Origin: Microvirga soli
Lineage (GTDB): Bacteria; Pseudomonadota; Alphaproteobacteria; Rhizobiales; Beijerinckiaceae
Reading direction: 5' to 3'
DNA length: 64,000 nt
NCBI RefSeq assembly: GCF_016734765.1
Contig: NZ_JAERQE010000008.1
Location: 62,001-126,000 of the forward strand
This document shows, in pieces, positions 9,585 to 18,108 of this stretch. The position numbers and the translations under genes were made by a program. Position 1 is the first letter of the stretch. Each line of letters opens with the position of its first letter. Below the pieces are notes generated by a model. That model worked only from the letters and a program-made list of their open reading frames with translations, was not told the DNA's origin and did not search any database.

Positions 9585-10235
9585 GTGACCTCGCAGCCCA
9601 GCCCCTTCGCCTCGCACTGGCTGATCCGCGACATCGTGATCGCCTCGCATCGCGCGGCCGTCGGTCCGGGCGGTCTGCTCTTCGTGGGCGATTCCCTTGT
9701 CGAGGGTTTCTACTGGAACCGGGTCGGTTCGCTGCCCGTGCTGAACGCCGGCTATTCCGGCATCTGGACCGAGGCGCTGGAACCGCGCATCCCTCTTCTC
9801 CTGCAATCGGCGAGCCCCGGCATCGCGGTGCTGCTTGTCGGCACGAACGATGCGAAGAAGGACTGCTCTGAGAGCGCCCTCGATGGGGTGGCGGAGCATT
9901 TCGACACGATCCTCCGCCATTTCGAAACCGCCGCCGTGCCGGTGATCGTCATGACCCCGCCGCCGATCGAGCGGGCCAAGCGCCTCACGAACTTCTACTC
10001 GGCGGACGCCATGGCTTCCTTGAGCCGTCGAATCGTGCAGATTGCGGATGGCCGCGCGGCTGCCATCGCCGATCTGCACACGGCTTTCGGCGATGGCGCA
10101 GGGGCGGCGCGCGAAGGGCTCACGACGGATGGTGTTCATCTGTCGGCGAGAGCCTACCGGCAATTGCACGACGTGCTTGAGAAGACCGTCGCAAATGTGG
10201 CGATGAGGAAGGGGCATGATGAACCTGGCGCTTAA
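9585..10235 (+). CDS. SGNH/GDSL-family hydrolase
   Basis: Esterase-fold protein, about 216 residues. Block I is FVGDSLVEGF with the nucleophile Ser, block III is VGTNDAK, and block V is TDGVHLSARAY with the Asp-His pair, so the triad is complete. The GTG at 9585 starts just before the domain; the frame is open further back into gatB but that part is not domain-like. No signal peptide is evident. It overlaps the following GNAT gene by 20 bases. Substrate unknown. Confidence 0.82.
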   Translation: MTSQPSPFASHWLIRDIVIASHRAAVGPGGLLFVGDSLVEGFYWNRVGSLPVLNAGYSGIWTEALEPRIPLLLQSASPGIAVLLVGTNDAKKDCSESALDGVAEHFDTILRHFETAAVPVIVMTPPPIERAKRLTNFYSADAMASLSRRIVQIADGRAAAIADLHTAFGDGAGAAREGLTTDGVHLSARAYRQLHDVLEKTVANVAMRKGHDEPGA

Positions 10236-10722
10236 ACGTGAAGACCTGCCCGCCATCCGGCCCGTTGCGGACGGCGACAGGCAGGACCTCTTCGGGCTGA
10301 TCGCGATCTGTTACGCGGACTATCCCGGCTGCTTCGTCGATCCGCATGACGACCTGCCGGATCTGCGCGCCCCCGGCTCGTCCTATGCAGAAACGGGCGG
10401 CGCATTCTGGGTTGTCGAAGATGAGCGCGGACGCGTCTGCGCCTGCGTGGCGGTGGACTTTCCGGAAGCAGAAACCGCGGAACTGCACCGGCTGTATGTG
10501 CGTCCCGACCGGCGAGGAATGGGACTAGGCTCGCGCCTCGTGCATCAAGCCGAGGCGCACGCGCGCAGCAGGGGCACGTCGCGCATAATCCTGTGGTCCG
10601 ACACGCGCTTCGTCACGGCGCACCGGCTCTACACAAGATTGGGCTATGTGCAGGACGGGGGACAGCGTCAGCTCGCGGACATTTCACACTCGGTGGAGTA
10701 TCGGTTCGAGAAGGCGCTCTAA
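10216..10722 (+). CDS. GNAT-family N-acetyltransferase
   Basis: 168 residues, one GNAT domain. The acetyl-CoA-binding motif A is LYVRPDRRGMGLGSRLVHQA (about residues 95-114), and the C-terminal beta-bulge region reads TRLGYVQDGG. The start has AGGAAGGGG upstream and overlaps the end of the SGNH gene in another frame, suggesting translational coupling. The acceptor substrate cannot be predicted. Confidence 0.88.
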   Translation: MMNLALKREDLPAIRPVADGDRQDLFGLIAICYADYPGCFVDPHDDLPDLRAPGSSYAETGGAFWVVEDERGRVCACVAVDFPEAETAELHRLYVRPDRRGMGLGSRLVHQAEAHARSRGTSRIILWSDTRFVTAHRLYTRLGYVQDGGQRQLADISHSVEYRFEKAL

Positions 10723-10738
10723 AACAAGCCTTCGTACT

Positions 10739-10876
10739 GTCATCCCGGACGAAGCGCAGCGCAGATCCGGGATCGCTTTCAAAATTTGGTGGTGAACACC
10801 CTTTCCCATAAGGAGAGGTGAACAGGCGCCACTCTCGTCCAGCGATCCCGGATCGGCTTTGCCGTCCGGGATGACG
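10739..10876. repeat. Type A palindromic repeat
   Basis: Long inverted arms: left GTCATCCCGGACGAAGCGCA through ATCCGGGATCG, right CGATCCCGGATCGGCTTTGC through GTCCGGGATGACG. The centre contains a shortened type B piece (CCTTTCCCATAAGGAGAGG). It fills the convergent gap between the GNAT and cyclase genes, where it could act as a bidirectional terminator. Confidence 0.88.
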
Positions 10877-10888
10877 TGTTGGCGAGCC

Positions 10889-12295
10889 TCAAGGGATCTC
10901 ATAAACCGCGAACTCGTCATTGAGCCCGCGCAGAGCTGTCTTCTGCAATGTCGGGTGCAGGCCCTGCTTCTCGATGATCTGCGAAGAGCGTGGGTTCTCG
11001 ACCACTGAACCGGTCGCGAAGATCGAGCGCGACACGGCAAGGCCCTGAACACGGGAGGCGATGTTCACCGTTTGGCCGAAATAATCCTGTCGGTCATTCA
11101 GGGTCACGGCAAGACAAGGGCCCTCGTGAATGCCGATCTTGAGCAGCAGGTCTTCGCTTCCGCGCTCCTCGTTGAGCTGGCGCATCGCCTCGCGCATCCG
11201 CAGCGCGGCCGAGATCGCACGATCCGGCATCGGGAAGGTCGCCATCACCGCATCGCCGATGGTCTTTACCACGGCGCCGGATTCGGAGGCGGCGATCTCG
11301 TTCAGAACCTGGAAGTGCGACCGAACGAGATCGTAGGCCACGAGGTCGCCGACGCGTTCGTAGAGCTGCGTCGAGCCTTTCAGATCGGTGAAGAGAAACG
11401 TGAGGCTCGTGATTTTCAGTCGCTGGTCGATGTCGAGAGTATCGGTGCGGTACAGATCGCGAAAAGTCTGGTTGGTGAGCAGGCGCTTTGCCGTCAGGAA
11501 GGGTCGCCGCCGCTTCAACATCTCATGCAGTTCGTCGCCCGCAACCCAGACGGCGGGCAGGGCGCGCCTGTTCGTGCGGTTCTCGATGGAGATGCGCAGG
11601 GGGCCCGGCCGCATGGTGAGGGTCTGGTTCTGCGGATGAGACTCGTTGATGATGAGCGACAGGCTCTGGCGCTCGCGGGTGGGCTCGCCCTGCACGTCGA
11701 TGAACTGGGCCACATGGGTGACGGGCTCGAAGACGATCACGAATTGCGCCGGAAGCTGCAGGGACATGATCGCCCTTTCGCCGGGCGGAAGCTCGACGGC
11801 ATCGAGCACGATCTCGTCGATCATGTGCTCGAAATCCTCGGGCAGGTCGACACCGGAGCCCCAGAAGATCTGGCGTTCATATTCATGCAGCGGCAGGGTA
11901 TCCGGATCATGCGCGGCGATCTTGCGCACGCGCGGGCTCACCGTGAATGTGACCTCCACCATCTCGTCGAGGGTCGGCTCGTAGCCTGCGGAGCAGAGGG
12001 CGCAGCAATATTCGTCGCGGTTCACCGATTTTAGGCTCATGCCCGATTCAAGCACTCCACCGCAACCGGGGCAGAGAACGTTCCATGACATCTCGAACAG
12101 CCCGAGCCGGGAGGCGTGGAGGAAGGCGGCGATCACGCGGTCCTCGTCGAAGCCCTGCCTCGCCGCGAAGGCGAGTGCATTGAGGCGGTTCAGTTCATGA
12201 TCCGGAGCGTCCCGGATCAGGCGCTCGATGGCATCGACAATCTCGGCATCAGCGGATTGCCGGAGAATGGCGAAGGGCTTTTCGTGCTCGTTCAT
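10889..12295 (-). CDS. Class III adenylate/guanylate cyclase, DUF5939-type N-terminus
   Basis: 468 residues. A zinc-ribbon-like pair of cysteine pairs (CPGCGG ... CALC) lies around residues 74-100 in an N-terminal region that resembles DUF5939. The C-terminal cyclase homology domain (about 290-455) has both metal aspartates (FLFTDLKGST and KTIGDAVMATF), the substrate-base Lys and Asp, and the transition-state Asn and Arg (FGQTVNIASRVQ). It should therefore be catalytic. The ATG at 12295 follows a strong AAGGAGGT site. ATP versus GTP preference is not settled, though K/D favours ATP. No membrane spans, so cytosolic. Confidence 0.88.
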   Translation of the reverse strand: MNEHEKPFAILRQSADAEIVDAIERLIRDAPDHELNRLNALAFAARQGFDEDRVIAAFLHASRLGLFEMSWNVLCPGCGGVLESGMSLKSVNRDEYCCALCSAGYEPTLDEMVEVTFTVSPRVRKIAAHDPDTLPLHEYERQIFWGSGVDLPEDFEHMIDEIVLDAVELPPGERAIMSLQLPAQFVIVFEPVTHVAQFIDVQGEPTRERQSLSLIINESHPQNQTLTMRPGPLRISIENRTNRRALPAVWVAGDELHEMLKRRRPFLTAKRLLTNQTFRDLYRTDTLDIDQRLKITSLTFLFTDLKGSTQLYERVGDLVAYDLVRSHFQVLNEIAASESGAVVKTIGDAVMATFPMPDRAISAALRMREAMRQLNEERGSEDLLLKIGIHEGPCLAVTLNDRQDYFGQTVNIASRVQGLAVSRSIFATGSVVENPRSSQIIEKQGLHPTLQKTALRGLNDEFAVYEIP

Positions 12296-12468
12296 GGTGC
12301 AACCTCCTTCGAGGCGCGAACCGGGCCATGCATCATGGCAATGCGAAGCGCCCGCTGGCGCGCCTTGCGACGGCGCACCCCGGCTGCATGTCTCAAGGAT
12401 GTCAGGATGCGCCCGCAATCCGGCAATGTCAGGGCAGGGGCGAGACGGGGGCTTCGTGCGCGAAGGCT

Positions 12469-12888
12469 TCAGCCCTCCGCCACCCCATGCTCCTCGGCGT
12501 AGCGGTTGGCGACCCGCGTCTGCCACAGGCACAGCACCGGCGCGGCAACGAGTTCGACGAACAGGCCGCCGAGCATGAAGAGCGAGGGCAGGCCCGTGAG
12601 GGCGAGGCCGATGAGGCGGCTCAAGCCCCCGATAACCACGAGCAGGGTCAGCAGCCGGATGCGGCCGGTGTGGATCTCGATGGAGGGCAGGGTGCTCCAG
12701 AAGCACAGGCCGATGCCCAACAGCAGCCCCGACAGGTAACGGAAGTGGCTCTCCGCCGAGATGCTCACGGCGTCCCCCGTCAGCGCCTGCCCGAACAGAA
12801 CGCCATAGAGCCCGGTTGCCACCGGGATGGCAGCGACAATCGCCACACTCTGCTGCAGGAGCCTTCGCTCGCGTTCCATGCTGGGCAT
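12469..12888 (-). CDS. DUF4345-type four-span membrane protein
   Basis: 139 residues with four hydrophobic segments and the family pattern of ATGLYGVLFG in span 1, ESHFRYLSGLLLGIGLCFW in span 2 and FMLGGLFVELVAAPVLCLWQ in span 4. Function of the family is unknown. It lies 8 bases after the stop of the MFS gene on the same strand, so the two are probably one unit. Confidence 0.75.
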   Translation of the reverse strand: MPSMERERRLLQQSVAIVAAIPVATGLYGVLFGQALTGDAVSISAESHFRYLSGLLLGIGLCFWSTLPSIEIHTGRIRLLTLLVVIGGLSRLIGLALTGLPSLFMLGGLFVELVAAPVLCLWQTRVANRYAEEHGVAEG

Positions 12889-12896
12889 GCCGTCTC

Positions 12897-14132
12897 CTAT
12901 CTGTTTGACTGCTTGAGAGCAGGTGATGCGGTTATGGCAACAATGACGCCGATTGCTCCCATGACCAATGAGATGCCGCCGATCACCAGGCCCAGGCTGC
13001 CCGGACCCGAGAACAGGCCCACCAGCAGACCCGCCAAAGGCTGCGAGAGATTGTTGACGGTGATCATCGCACCGGTCGTCTTGCCGAAATCCTTCTGCGG
13101 AATGATCTTCTGGCGCAGGCTCCTGATGTAGATGGTGAACATCTTGTCGAAGCCGAGGACGAGAATGTAGCCCGCGGCATAGATCCCGTAATTGGGGCTG
13201 ATGGCCGTCAGCAGGCCGCCGATGAAGATCGCCGTGTAGCCGATAGCCCCCATCGCCCTCAAGGGAATGACGATATGGGCCAGGAAGGTCAGGATCGCGA
13301 TGCTCGCGAGGGCGCTGGCCGTCTGCAGAAGCGCGTAGCTCTGCTCGGACTGGCCATGGATGCCCGTCACCATCGCGGCTGATGTGGCCAGCGTCGCGCC
13401 AAAGACGAAGTTCAGCCCGGCCGCCAGCGCGGCGGCCCTTCTCAATCCCGGCAGTTGCCAGATGTGCTTGAAGGCGATCCGGAAAGGATCGATCCAGCTC
13501 TCATGGGCCGCTTCCGGCGGGGCAAGGTCGATCCGGCTGAAGCGATGCCACAGGGTGAGCCCGAGATCCGCCAGCAGGAACAGGAACGCCGTGATGCCGA
13601 CCACGATCTGCCAGGGCCAGAGACCGAGCAGGGCGGCGGCCAGTATGGGGCCCATCACCATCCCGAGCTGGTCGCCGAGCTGCGAATAGGACAAGACCTT
13701 TTCGAACCGCTGCTGCCTGAAGATCTGCGGCAGCATCACCTCCCTGGCGAGAAACCCCTGCGTCGAGAGGATTCCGCAGAAAGCCGAGAGAGCGACCAGC
13801 CAGCCGATGCCGCCGATGAGCTCGTAACCGGCAACGCCCACCGCGCAGGTAAGCAGGCGGAAGCGCTGGCTGATGACCAAAAGCCACACCGGCGATCGGC
13901 GATCGCAGAGGATTCCGCAGACCGAGAACAGAAGGTAACGGGGCAGGGTCTCAATGAAGAAGGCAATCCCTGACAGGGCTGCGCTCTGGGTCGTCTGGAA
14001 CACCACGAGGGGCACCAGGAACAGCAGCATCTGATCCGCCAGGCGGGCGAAAAAGAGAGAGACGAAGAAGCTGATATCCTTGGCGCGCACTGGCATTCCC
14101 CGCGATCGACCCGGTGCGGCCGTCTCATGCAA
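12897..14132 (-). CDS. MFS transporter
   Basis: 411 residues, about twelve hydrophobic spans beginning FFVSLFFARLADQMLLFLVP. The conserved loop between spans 2 and 3 is weakly represented (GILCDRRSPVWLL). The longer start at 14132 has an AGGT at suitable distance; the ATG at 14096 (MPVRAKD) is possible, but its G-rich site abuts the codon. Substrate unknown; the fold resembles small-molecule exporters. DUF4345 follows in the same unit. Confidence 0.82.
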   Translation of the reverse strand: MHETAAPGRSRGMPVRAKDISFFVSLFFARLADQMLLFLVPLVVFQTTQSAALSGIAFFIETLPRYLLFSVCGILCDRRSPVWLLVISQRFRLLTCAVGVAGYELIGGIGWLVALSAFCGILSTQGFLAREVMLPQIFRQQRFEKVLSYSQLGDQLGMVMGPILAAALLGLWPWQIVVGITAFLFLLADLGLTLWHRFSRIDLAPPEAAHESWIDPFRIAFKHIWQLPGLRRAAALAAGLNFVFGATLATSAAMVTGIHGQSEQSYALLQTASALASIAILTFLAHIVIPLRAMGAIGYTAIFIGGLLTAISPNYGIYAAGYILVLGFDKMFTIYIRSLRQKIIPQKDFGKTTGAMITVNNLSQPLAGLLVGLFSGPGSLGLVIGGISLVMGAIGVIVAITASPALKQSNR

Positions 14133-14256
14133 TAACCTGTCATATAGTCTGCCCGGCGCTTGCGCCAGATCACAGCTCTTTCACGAAGAGTTCTTTTCTG
14201 TTGGAAGAGAGGCGTCTAGTTTCGCAGGCAACTGCATCGCTTCAGGGGGATTCCTC

Positions 14257-14898
14257 ATGCCGGCACGGTTCGAACTCAACGGCGTCTTTCTCTCGGGCCC
14301 GACCTATAAGGTCGGCCTGACGCTGGCTCTGGCCGGCGAGCCTTTCGATTATGTTCATGTCAACATGATGCAGGGCGAGCACAAGCAGCCGCCCTACATG
14401 TCCAGGCAGCGTTACGGGCAGGTTCCCTTGCTCGTCGACCGAAGCAATGGACGGCAGCTGTGCCAGTCCGCTGCCATCATGGAATATCTCGCCGACATGA
14501 CGGGCAAGTTCGGCGGCGCCAATCTCGATGAGCGTCTGCAGGCGCGCGAATGGATGTACTGGGATTTCGACCGGCTCGCCTCGAATGTCTACCGCGCCAG
14601 GGCGATCACGCTCGGCATCCGCCCGGCCGCACCGGAAGTGGTGGAATTCAGCATGGCCGGAGGCAACGCCGCCCTGAAGGTGCTCGACGAGCATCTCGCC
14701 GGCCGCAACTGGATCGTCGGTGAGGGCGTCACCATTGCCGATATCGACATTTACGGCGTCGTCGCCTTCGCGGACGACGGCGGCTTCGACCTTGCCGCTT
14801 ATCCCAACATACAGACCTGGGCAGGGCGGTTCGAGGCTCTGCCCGGTTTCAAAGGCCGGAAGGATCTCCTGCCGGCGGAATCCCAGGCCGCCGCATGA
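14257..14898 (+). CDS. Glutathione S-transferase family protein
   Basis: 213 residues with an N-terminal thioredoxin-like domain (FLSGPTYKVGLTLALAGEPF; Ser/Tyr near the usual catalytic position, and QSAAIMEYLAD as the glutathione Ser motif). An all-helical C-terminal domain follows (TIADIDIYGVVAFADDGGF). The start follows a GGGGGA site. It overlaps the next GNAT gene by four bases (ATGA), so the pair is translationally coupled. Confidence 0.88.
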   Translation: MPARFELNGVFLSGPTYKVGLTLALAGEPFDYVHVNMMQGEHKQPPYMSRQRYGQVPLLVDRSNGRQLCQSAAIMEYLADMTGKFGGANLDERLQAREWMYWDFDRLASNVYRARAITLGIRPAAPEVVEFSMAGGNAALKVLDEHLAGRNWIVGEGVTIADIDIYGVVAFADDGGFDLAAYPNIQTWAGRFEALPGFKGRKDLLPAESQAAA

Positions 14899-15353
14899 GC
14901 GATCTCCTGATCCGCGAAGCCGAGGCCGGCGATCTCGAAGCCATCATCCGCCTGCACGAGGAGGATGAACTGGGCTCCCATGGCGATGTCTGGTCGCCCG
15001 AGACCCGCCCGGCCTATGAGGCGGCTTTCGCCGCCATCCAGCGCAGCCCCGAGAACCAGTTGTTCGTGGCCGTCGACGGCCATGAGATCGTGGGCACATT
15101 CCAGCTCACCTTCATCCCCAATCTCACGGGGCGCGGTACGATGCGGGTGAAGGTGGAGAGCGTGAAGGTGAAAGCCGCGCGGCGCTCAAGCGGCATTGGC
15201 GCCAGGATGATGGCCTTCGCGGAGGACCACGCCCGCACACAGGGCGCCCGCGCCATGGAGCTGACCTCCAACAAGACCCGAGGAGCCGCCCACCGCTTCT
15301 ACGAACGCCTCGGCTTCTCCCGCACCCACGAGGGCTTCAAGAAGAAGCTCTGA
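14895..15353 (+). CDS. GNAT-family N-acetyltransferase
   Basis: 152 residues. The acetyl-CoA motif reads VKAARRSSGIGARMMAFAED, and the C-terminal segment AHRFYERLGFSRTHEGFKKKL is typical of GNATs. It is coupled by ATGA to the GST gene and convergent with the next gene, with six bases between the stops. Confidence 0.88.
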   Translation: MSDLLIREAEAGDLEAIIRLHEEDELGSHGDVWSPETRPAYEAAFAAIQRSPENQLFVAVDGHEIVGTFQLTFIPNLTGRGTMRVKVESVKVKAARRSSGIGARMMAFAEDHARTQGARAMELTSNKTRGAAHRFYERLGFSRTHEGFKKKL

Positions 15354-15359
15354 GGGCGG

Positions 15360-15722
15360 TTAGTTGAGCGTGTAGATCTCGTGCCGGGCCGTGCCCGGAG
15401 GTCCCTTGCGGATCGTCACGCTCGCATCCTGGGCCAGCGGGTGTGTCTTCAGAATCCGCTCGACGGCGTGGTACATCGCCTCCGCGTCCGGGCCGTAGAG
15501 ATAGATGATCGTATCGGTTGCCCCAATGGCATGGCCGTCGATTTCGCCGAGGTCCCCGAGGGCGATCTCCAGCTGGCTCTCGAAACCCGGGAGGCCGTAC
15601 TCCTCATAGATGGCACGGGGGAGGGACTCCCCGTCGAGGCGAATGAAAAGCGCCTGTTGAGGCGGAACGTAATTGCCGCCGGCAGCGTGTTGCTTGCCGA
15701 TGATGCGGGATAGCCAGTTCAT
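15360..15722 (-). CDS. Small cytosolic protein, unknown
   Basis: 120 residues. Composition and pattern (FIRLDGESLPRAIYEEYGLP, ATDTIIYLYGPDAEAMYHAV) suggest a compact alpha/beta fold, but I recognise no family. The ATG at 15722 has AGGAGCT upstream, which argues against the longer open frame. It is followed upstream by the small secreted-protein gene on the same strand, 35 bases away. Confidence 0.65.
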   Translation of the reverse strand: MNWLSRIIGKQHAAGGNYVPPQQALFIRLDGESLPRAIYEEYGLPGFESQLEIALGDLGEIDGHAIGATDTIIYLYGPDAEAMYHAVERILKTHPLAQDASVTIRKGPPGTARHEIYTLN

Positions 15723-15757
15723 GGAGAGCTCCTGTCCAATCGAGGCGACGCCCGTGC

Positions 15758-16009
15758 TTAGGCCTTCGCGCCTTCCTTGAGGCGCTTGTTGCAGGCGCTC
15801 CAGAACGCCGGCCACTTCATGTCCTTGGCGAGTTTGCCGCCGATCTTGGCTTCCTTCCACTCGAGGCTGCACTTGCTCATGCGCTCGCGGGCAGCCACTT
15901 GGGCGGCGCTCGGCTCCTTCTTCGGCTTGGTCTCGACAGCCTGCGCGGCACCGGTGAGCGCGAAGGTCATGGCGGCAGCAAGAGCCGCATTTACTAGTCG
16001 GTTCATCAT
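15758..16009 (-). CDS. Small secreted protein, PsiF-like pattern
   Basis: 83 residues with a clear signal peptide (MMNRLVNAALAAAMTFALTG then AQA-VE). The mature part has two cysteines in the spacing RMSKCSL ... FWSACNKRL, which is reminiscent of the PsiF repeat; this likeness is tentative. Lysine-rich. It probably acts in the periplasm. Confidence 0.65.
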   Translation of the reverse strand: MMNRLVNAALAAAMTFALTGAAQAVETKPKKEPSAAQVAARERMSKCSLEWKEAKIGGKLAKDMKWPAFWSACNKRLKEGAKA

Positions 16010-16197
16010 CGAATCACCCCCACAGCGATTGCTTTATGTTATAAACTTTCTGAATCGACGCGCGGCAACATGCAAGGCCTTAAGAGCTGCCATGCGTCGT
16101 TTTCGTGGATTTTCGTTGCAGGCGAGGGTGCCAGCCCCGATCTTATGGCTTAACGTTCAGTCACGAATTCGTATCGTCACCTGAAAAGAGGCGTTTC

Positions 16198-16905
16198 ATG
16201 GCGGCTTCCGCGCAGCAACCGATCGATCTCTATTACTGGCCGACTCCGAACGGGTGGAAGATCACCATCATGCTCGAGGAATGCGGGCTGCCCTATACGA
16301 TCCAACCGGTGAACATCGGCAAGGGCGATCAGTTCAAGCCGGAGTTCCTGAACATTTCCCCCAACAACAAGATGCCGGCCATCGTCGATCATGACGGGCC
16401 TGGGGGCGAACCGATCTCCGTGTTCGAGTCCGGCGCCATCCTGCAATATCTCGGCCGCAAGACCGGGCAGTTCTATCCGCAGGACGAGAGGGAGCGCGTC
16501 GAGGTCGACCAATGGCTGTTCTGGCAGATGGGCGGCTTCGGCCCCATGCTCGGCCAGGCGCACCATTTCCGCATCTACGCGCCGGAAAAGGTGCCCTACG
16601 CCATCGACCGCTACACCAACGAGACCAACCGCCTCTACGGCGTGCTGAACAAGCGCCTCGCGGACCGGGAATTCGTGGCCGGCGCCTATTCCATCGCGGA
16701 CATGGCCATTGCGCCCTGGGCTAAACTCTGGGAACGCCAGGGCCAAAACATCGAGGATTTTCCGCACGTGAAGCGCTGGCTTGAGACGATGCTCGCCCGC
16801 CCGGCGGTCCTGCGCGGCATCAAGGTCAGCTCCGAGGACCGTAGCGTCAACGACATGAAGGACCCGGCCGTCCAGGCCGTCCTGTTCGGGCAGCGGGCGC
16901 GGTAG
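16198..16905 (+). CDS. Glutathione S-transferase, YghU/YfcG-like
   Basis: 235 residues. The N-terminal domain begins IDLYYWPTPNGWKITIMLEE, and the segment ISPNNKMPAIVD carries the cis-proline. ESGAILQYLGRKTGQF supplies the glutathione-binding Glu-Ser. The helical domain contains YSIADMAIAPWAKLW. This pattern matches the nu-class (YghU/YfcG) disulfide reductases more than classic transferases. It is separated from the DUF2147 gene by a repeat. Confidence 0.88.
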   Translation: MAASAQQPIDLYYWPTPNGWKITIMLEECGLPYTIQPVNIGKGDQFKPEFLNISPNNKMPAIVDHDGPGGEPISVFESGAILQYLGRKTGQFYPQDERERVEVDQWLFWQMGGFGPMLGQAHHFRIYAPEKVPYAIDRYTNETNRLYGVLNKRLADREFVAGAYSIADMAIAPWAKLWERQGQNIEDFPHVKRWLETMLARPAVLRGIKVSSEDRSVNDMKDPAVQAVLFGQRAR

Positions 16906-16916
16906 CCTTAGTACCT

Positions 16917-17005
16917 CGTCATGCCCGGCCTTGTGCCGGGTATCCACGTCTTGATGGCGCAGTGGTTCAAAGACGTGGATGGCCGGGACAAGCCCGGCCA
17001 TGACG
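16917..17005. repeat. Type D palindromic repeat
   Basis: An 89-base near-palindrome: CGTCATGCCCGGCCTTGTGC on the left and GACAAGCCCGGCCATGACG on the right, with inner arms ATCCACGTCTT and AAAGACGTGGAT. Related copies lie at 20.3, 30.7 and 40.15 kb. It occupies the convergent gap between the GST and DUF2147 genes. Confidence 0.88.
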
Positions 17006-17031
17006 CAGGTTGATTAGGTGGAATTGGGGTC

Positions 17032-17433
17032 TCAATTCGCCTTCGTCCAAGTCTGTGACTTGCAGATCAGCCCGCCGAAGACGCAGCCGGAGAGCTGCAG
17101 GGTTTTCGCGCTCGTCATCTTAAGCTTGCCCGTATAGGTCTTGCCGTCCTGCGGGTTATAGAGCTGGCCGGTGTAGCCGTCCCCTTCCGGCTTGAGGTCC
17201 CAGATCATCCGGACGCCCACGATGTTGCGGTCCCGCAGCTTCGGATCGGCGTTGTTCGTGTCCTTCTGAAAGGTCGAGGCGGCGATGGTGCCGCAATACT
17301 CGGCCCCGCACTTGGCGATCCGGACGCGGGTGTCGCCGCTCTGGGTCAGCCAGGTGCCGCTCGGATCGGCCGACTGGGCCTGGGCCGGAAGGGTCAGCAT
17401 AACGAGACTGAGAGCGAGGATGGCTTGTTTCAT
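17032..17433 (-). CDS. DUF2147 secreted protein
   Basis: 133 residues. The signal peptide is MKQAILALSLVMLTLPAQAQ-SA. The body has the DUF2147 pattern: SGTWLTQSGDTRVRIAKCG, CGTIAAS, IVGVRMIWDLKPEGDGYTG and LYNPQDGKTYTGKLKM, ending in a short Cys-containing segment. It is a predicted periplasmic small beta-barrel protein; the family function is unknown. Confidence 0.85.
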   Translation of the reverse strand: MKQAILALSLVMLTLPAQAQSADPSGTWLTQSGDTRVRIAKCGAEYCGTIAASTFQKDTNNADPKLRDRNIVGVRMIWDLKPEGDGYTGQLYNPQDGKTYTGKLKMTSAKTLQLSGCVFGGLICKSQTWTKAN

Positions 17434-17602
17434 GGAGAACTCCCATTAGGTCGGTCTTCAGCGGACCGCTCGCAGAAGAGACTAGGGGAGGCGGTTAAGC
17501 TTTCCAAGCGGGCCCCGGCAAAAGGCCCTTGAGGCACAGGGGCCTCGCCGCTATAAGCGCCCCACTTCACCCATTTCCCTCATAATATAGAAACGAGTTG
17601 TC

Positions 17603-18025
<423 letters not shown>

Positions 18026-18052
18026 GCCCCTGTTGCATAGCCTTCATGTTCA

Positions 18053-18081
18053 GGCCGCCTCCGGGCGGCCTTTTCATTTTT
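18053..18081 (+). terminator. Rho-independent terminator after ndk
   Basis: Perfect seven-pair stem GGCCGCC and GGCGGCC with a TCCG loop, followed by TTTTCATTTTT. It lies 28 bases past the ndk stop. Confidence 0.88.
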
Positions 18082-18108
18082 CGGCCTTTCCCTCATCATG
18101 CGCCCGCC

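Noticed and set aside
12296..12706. N-terminal extension of the nucleotide cyclase (to 605 residues)
   Set aside because: The extension is low-complexity Arg/Pro/Ala sequence over the DUF4345 gene region; the ATG at 12295 has an excellent ribosome-binding site.
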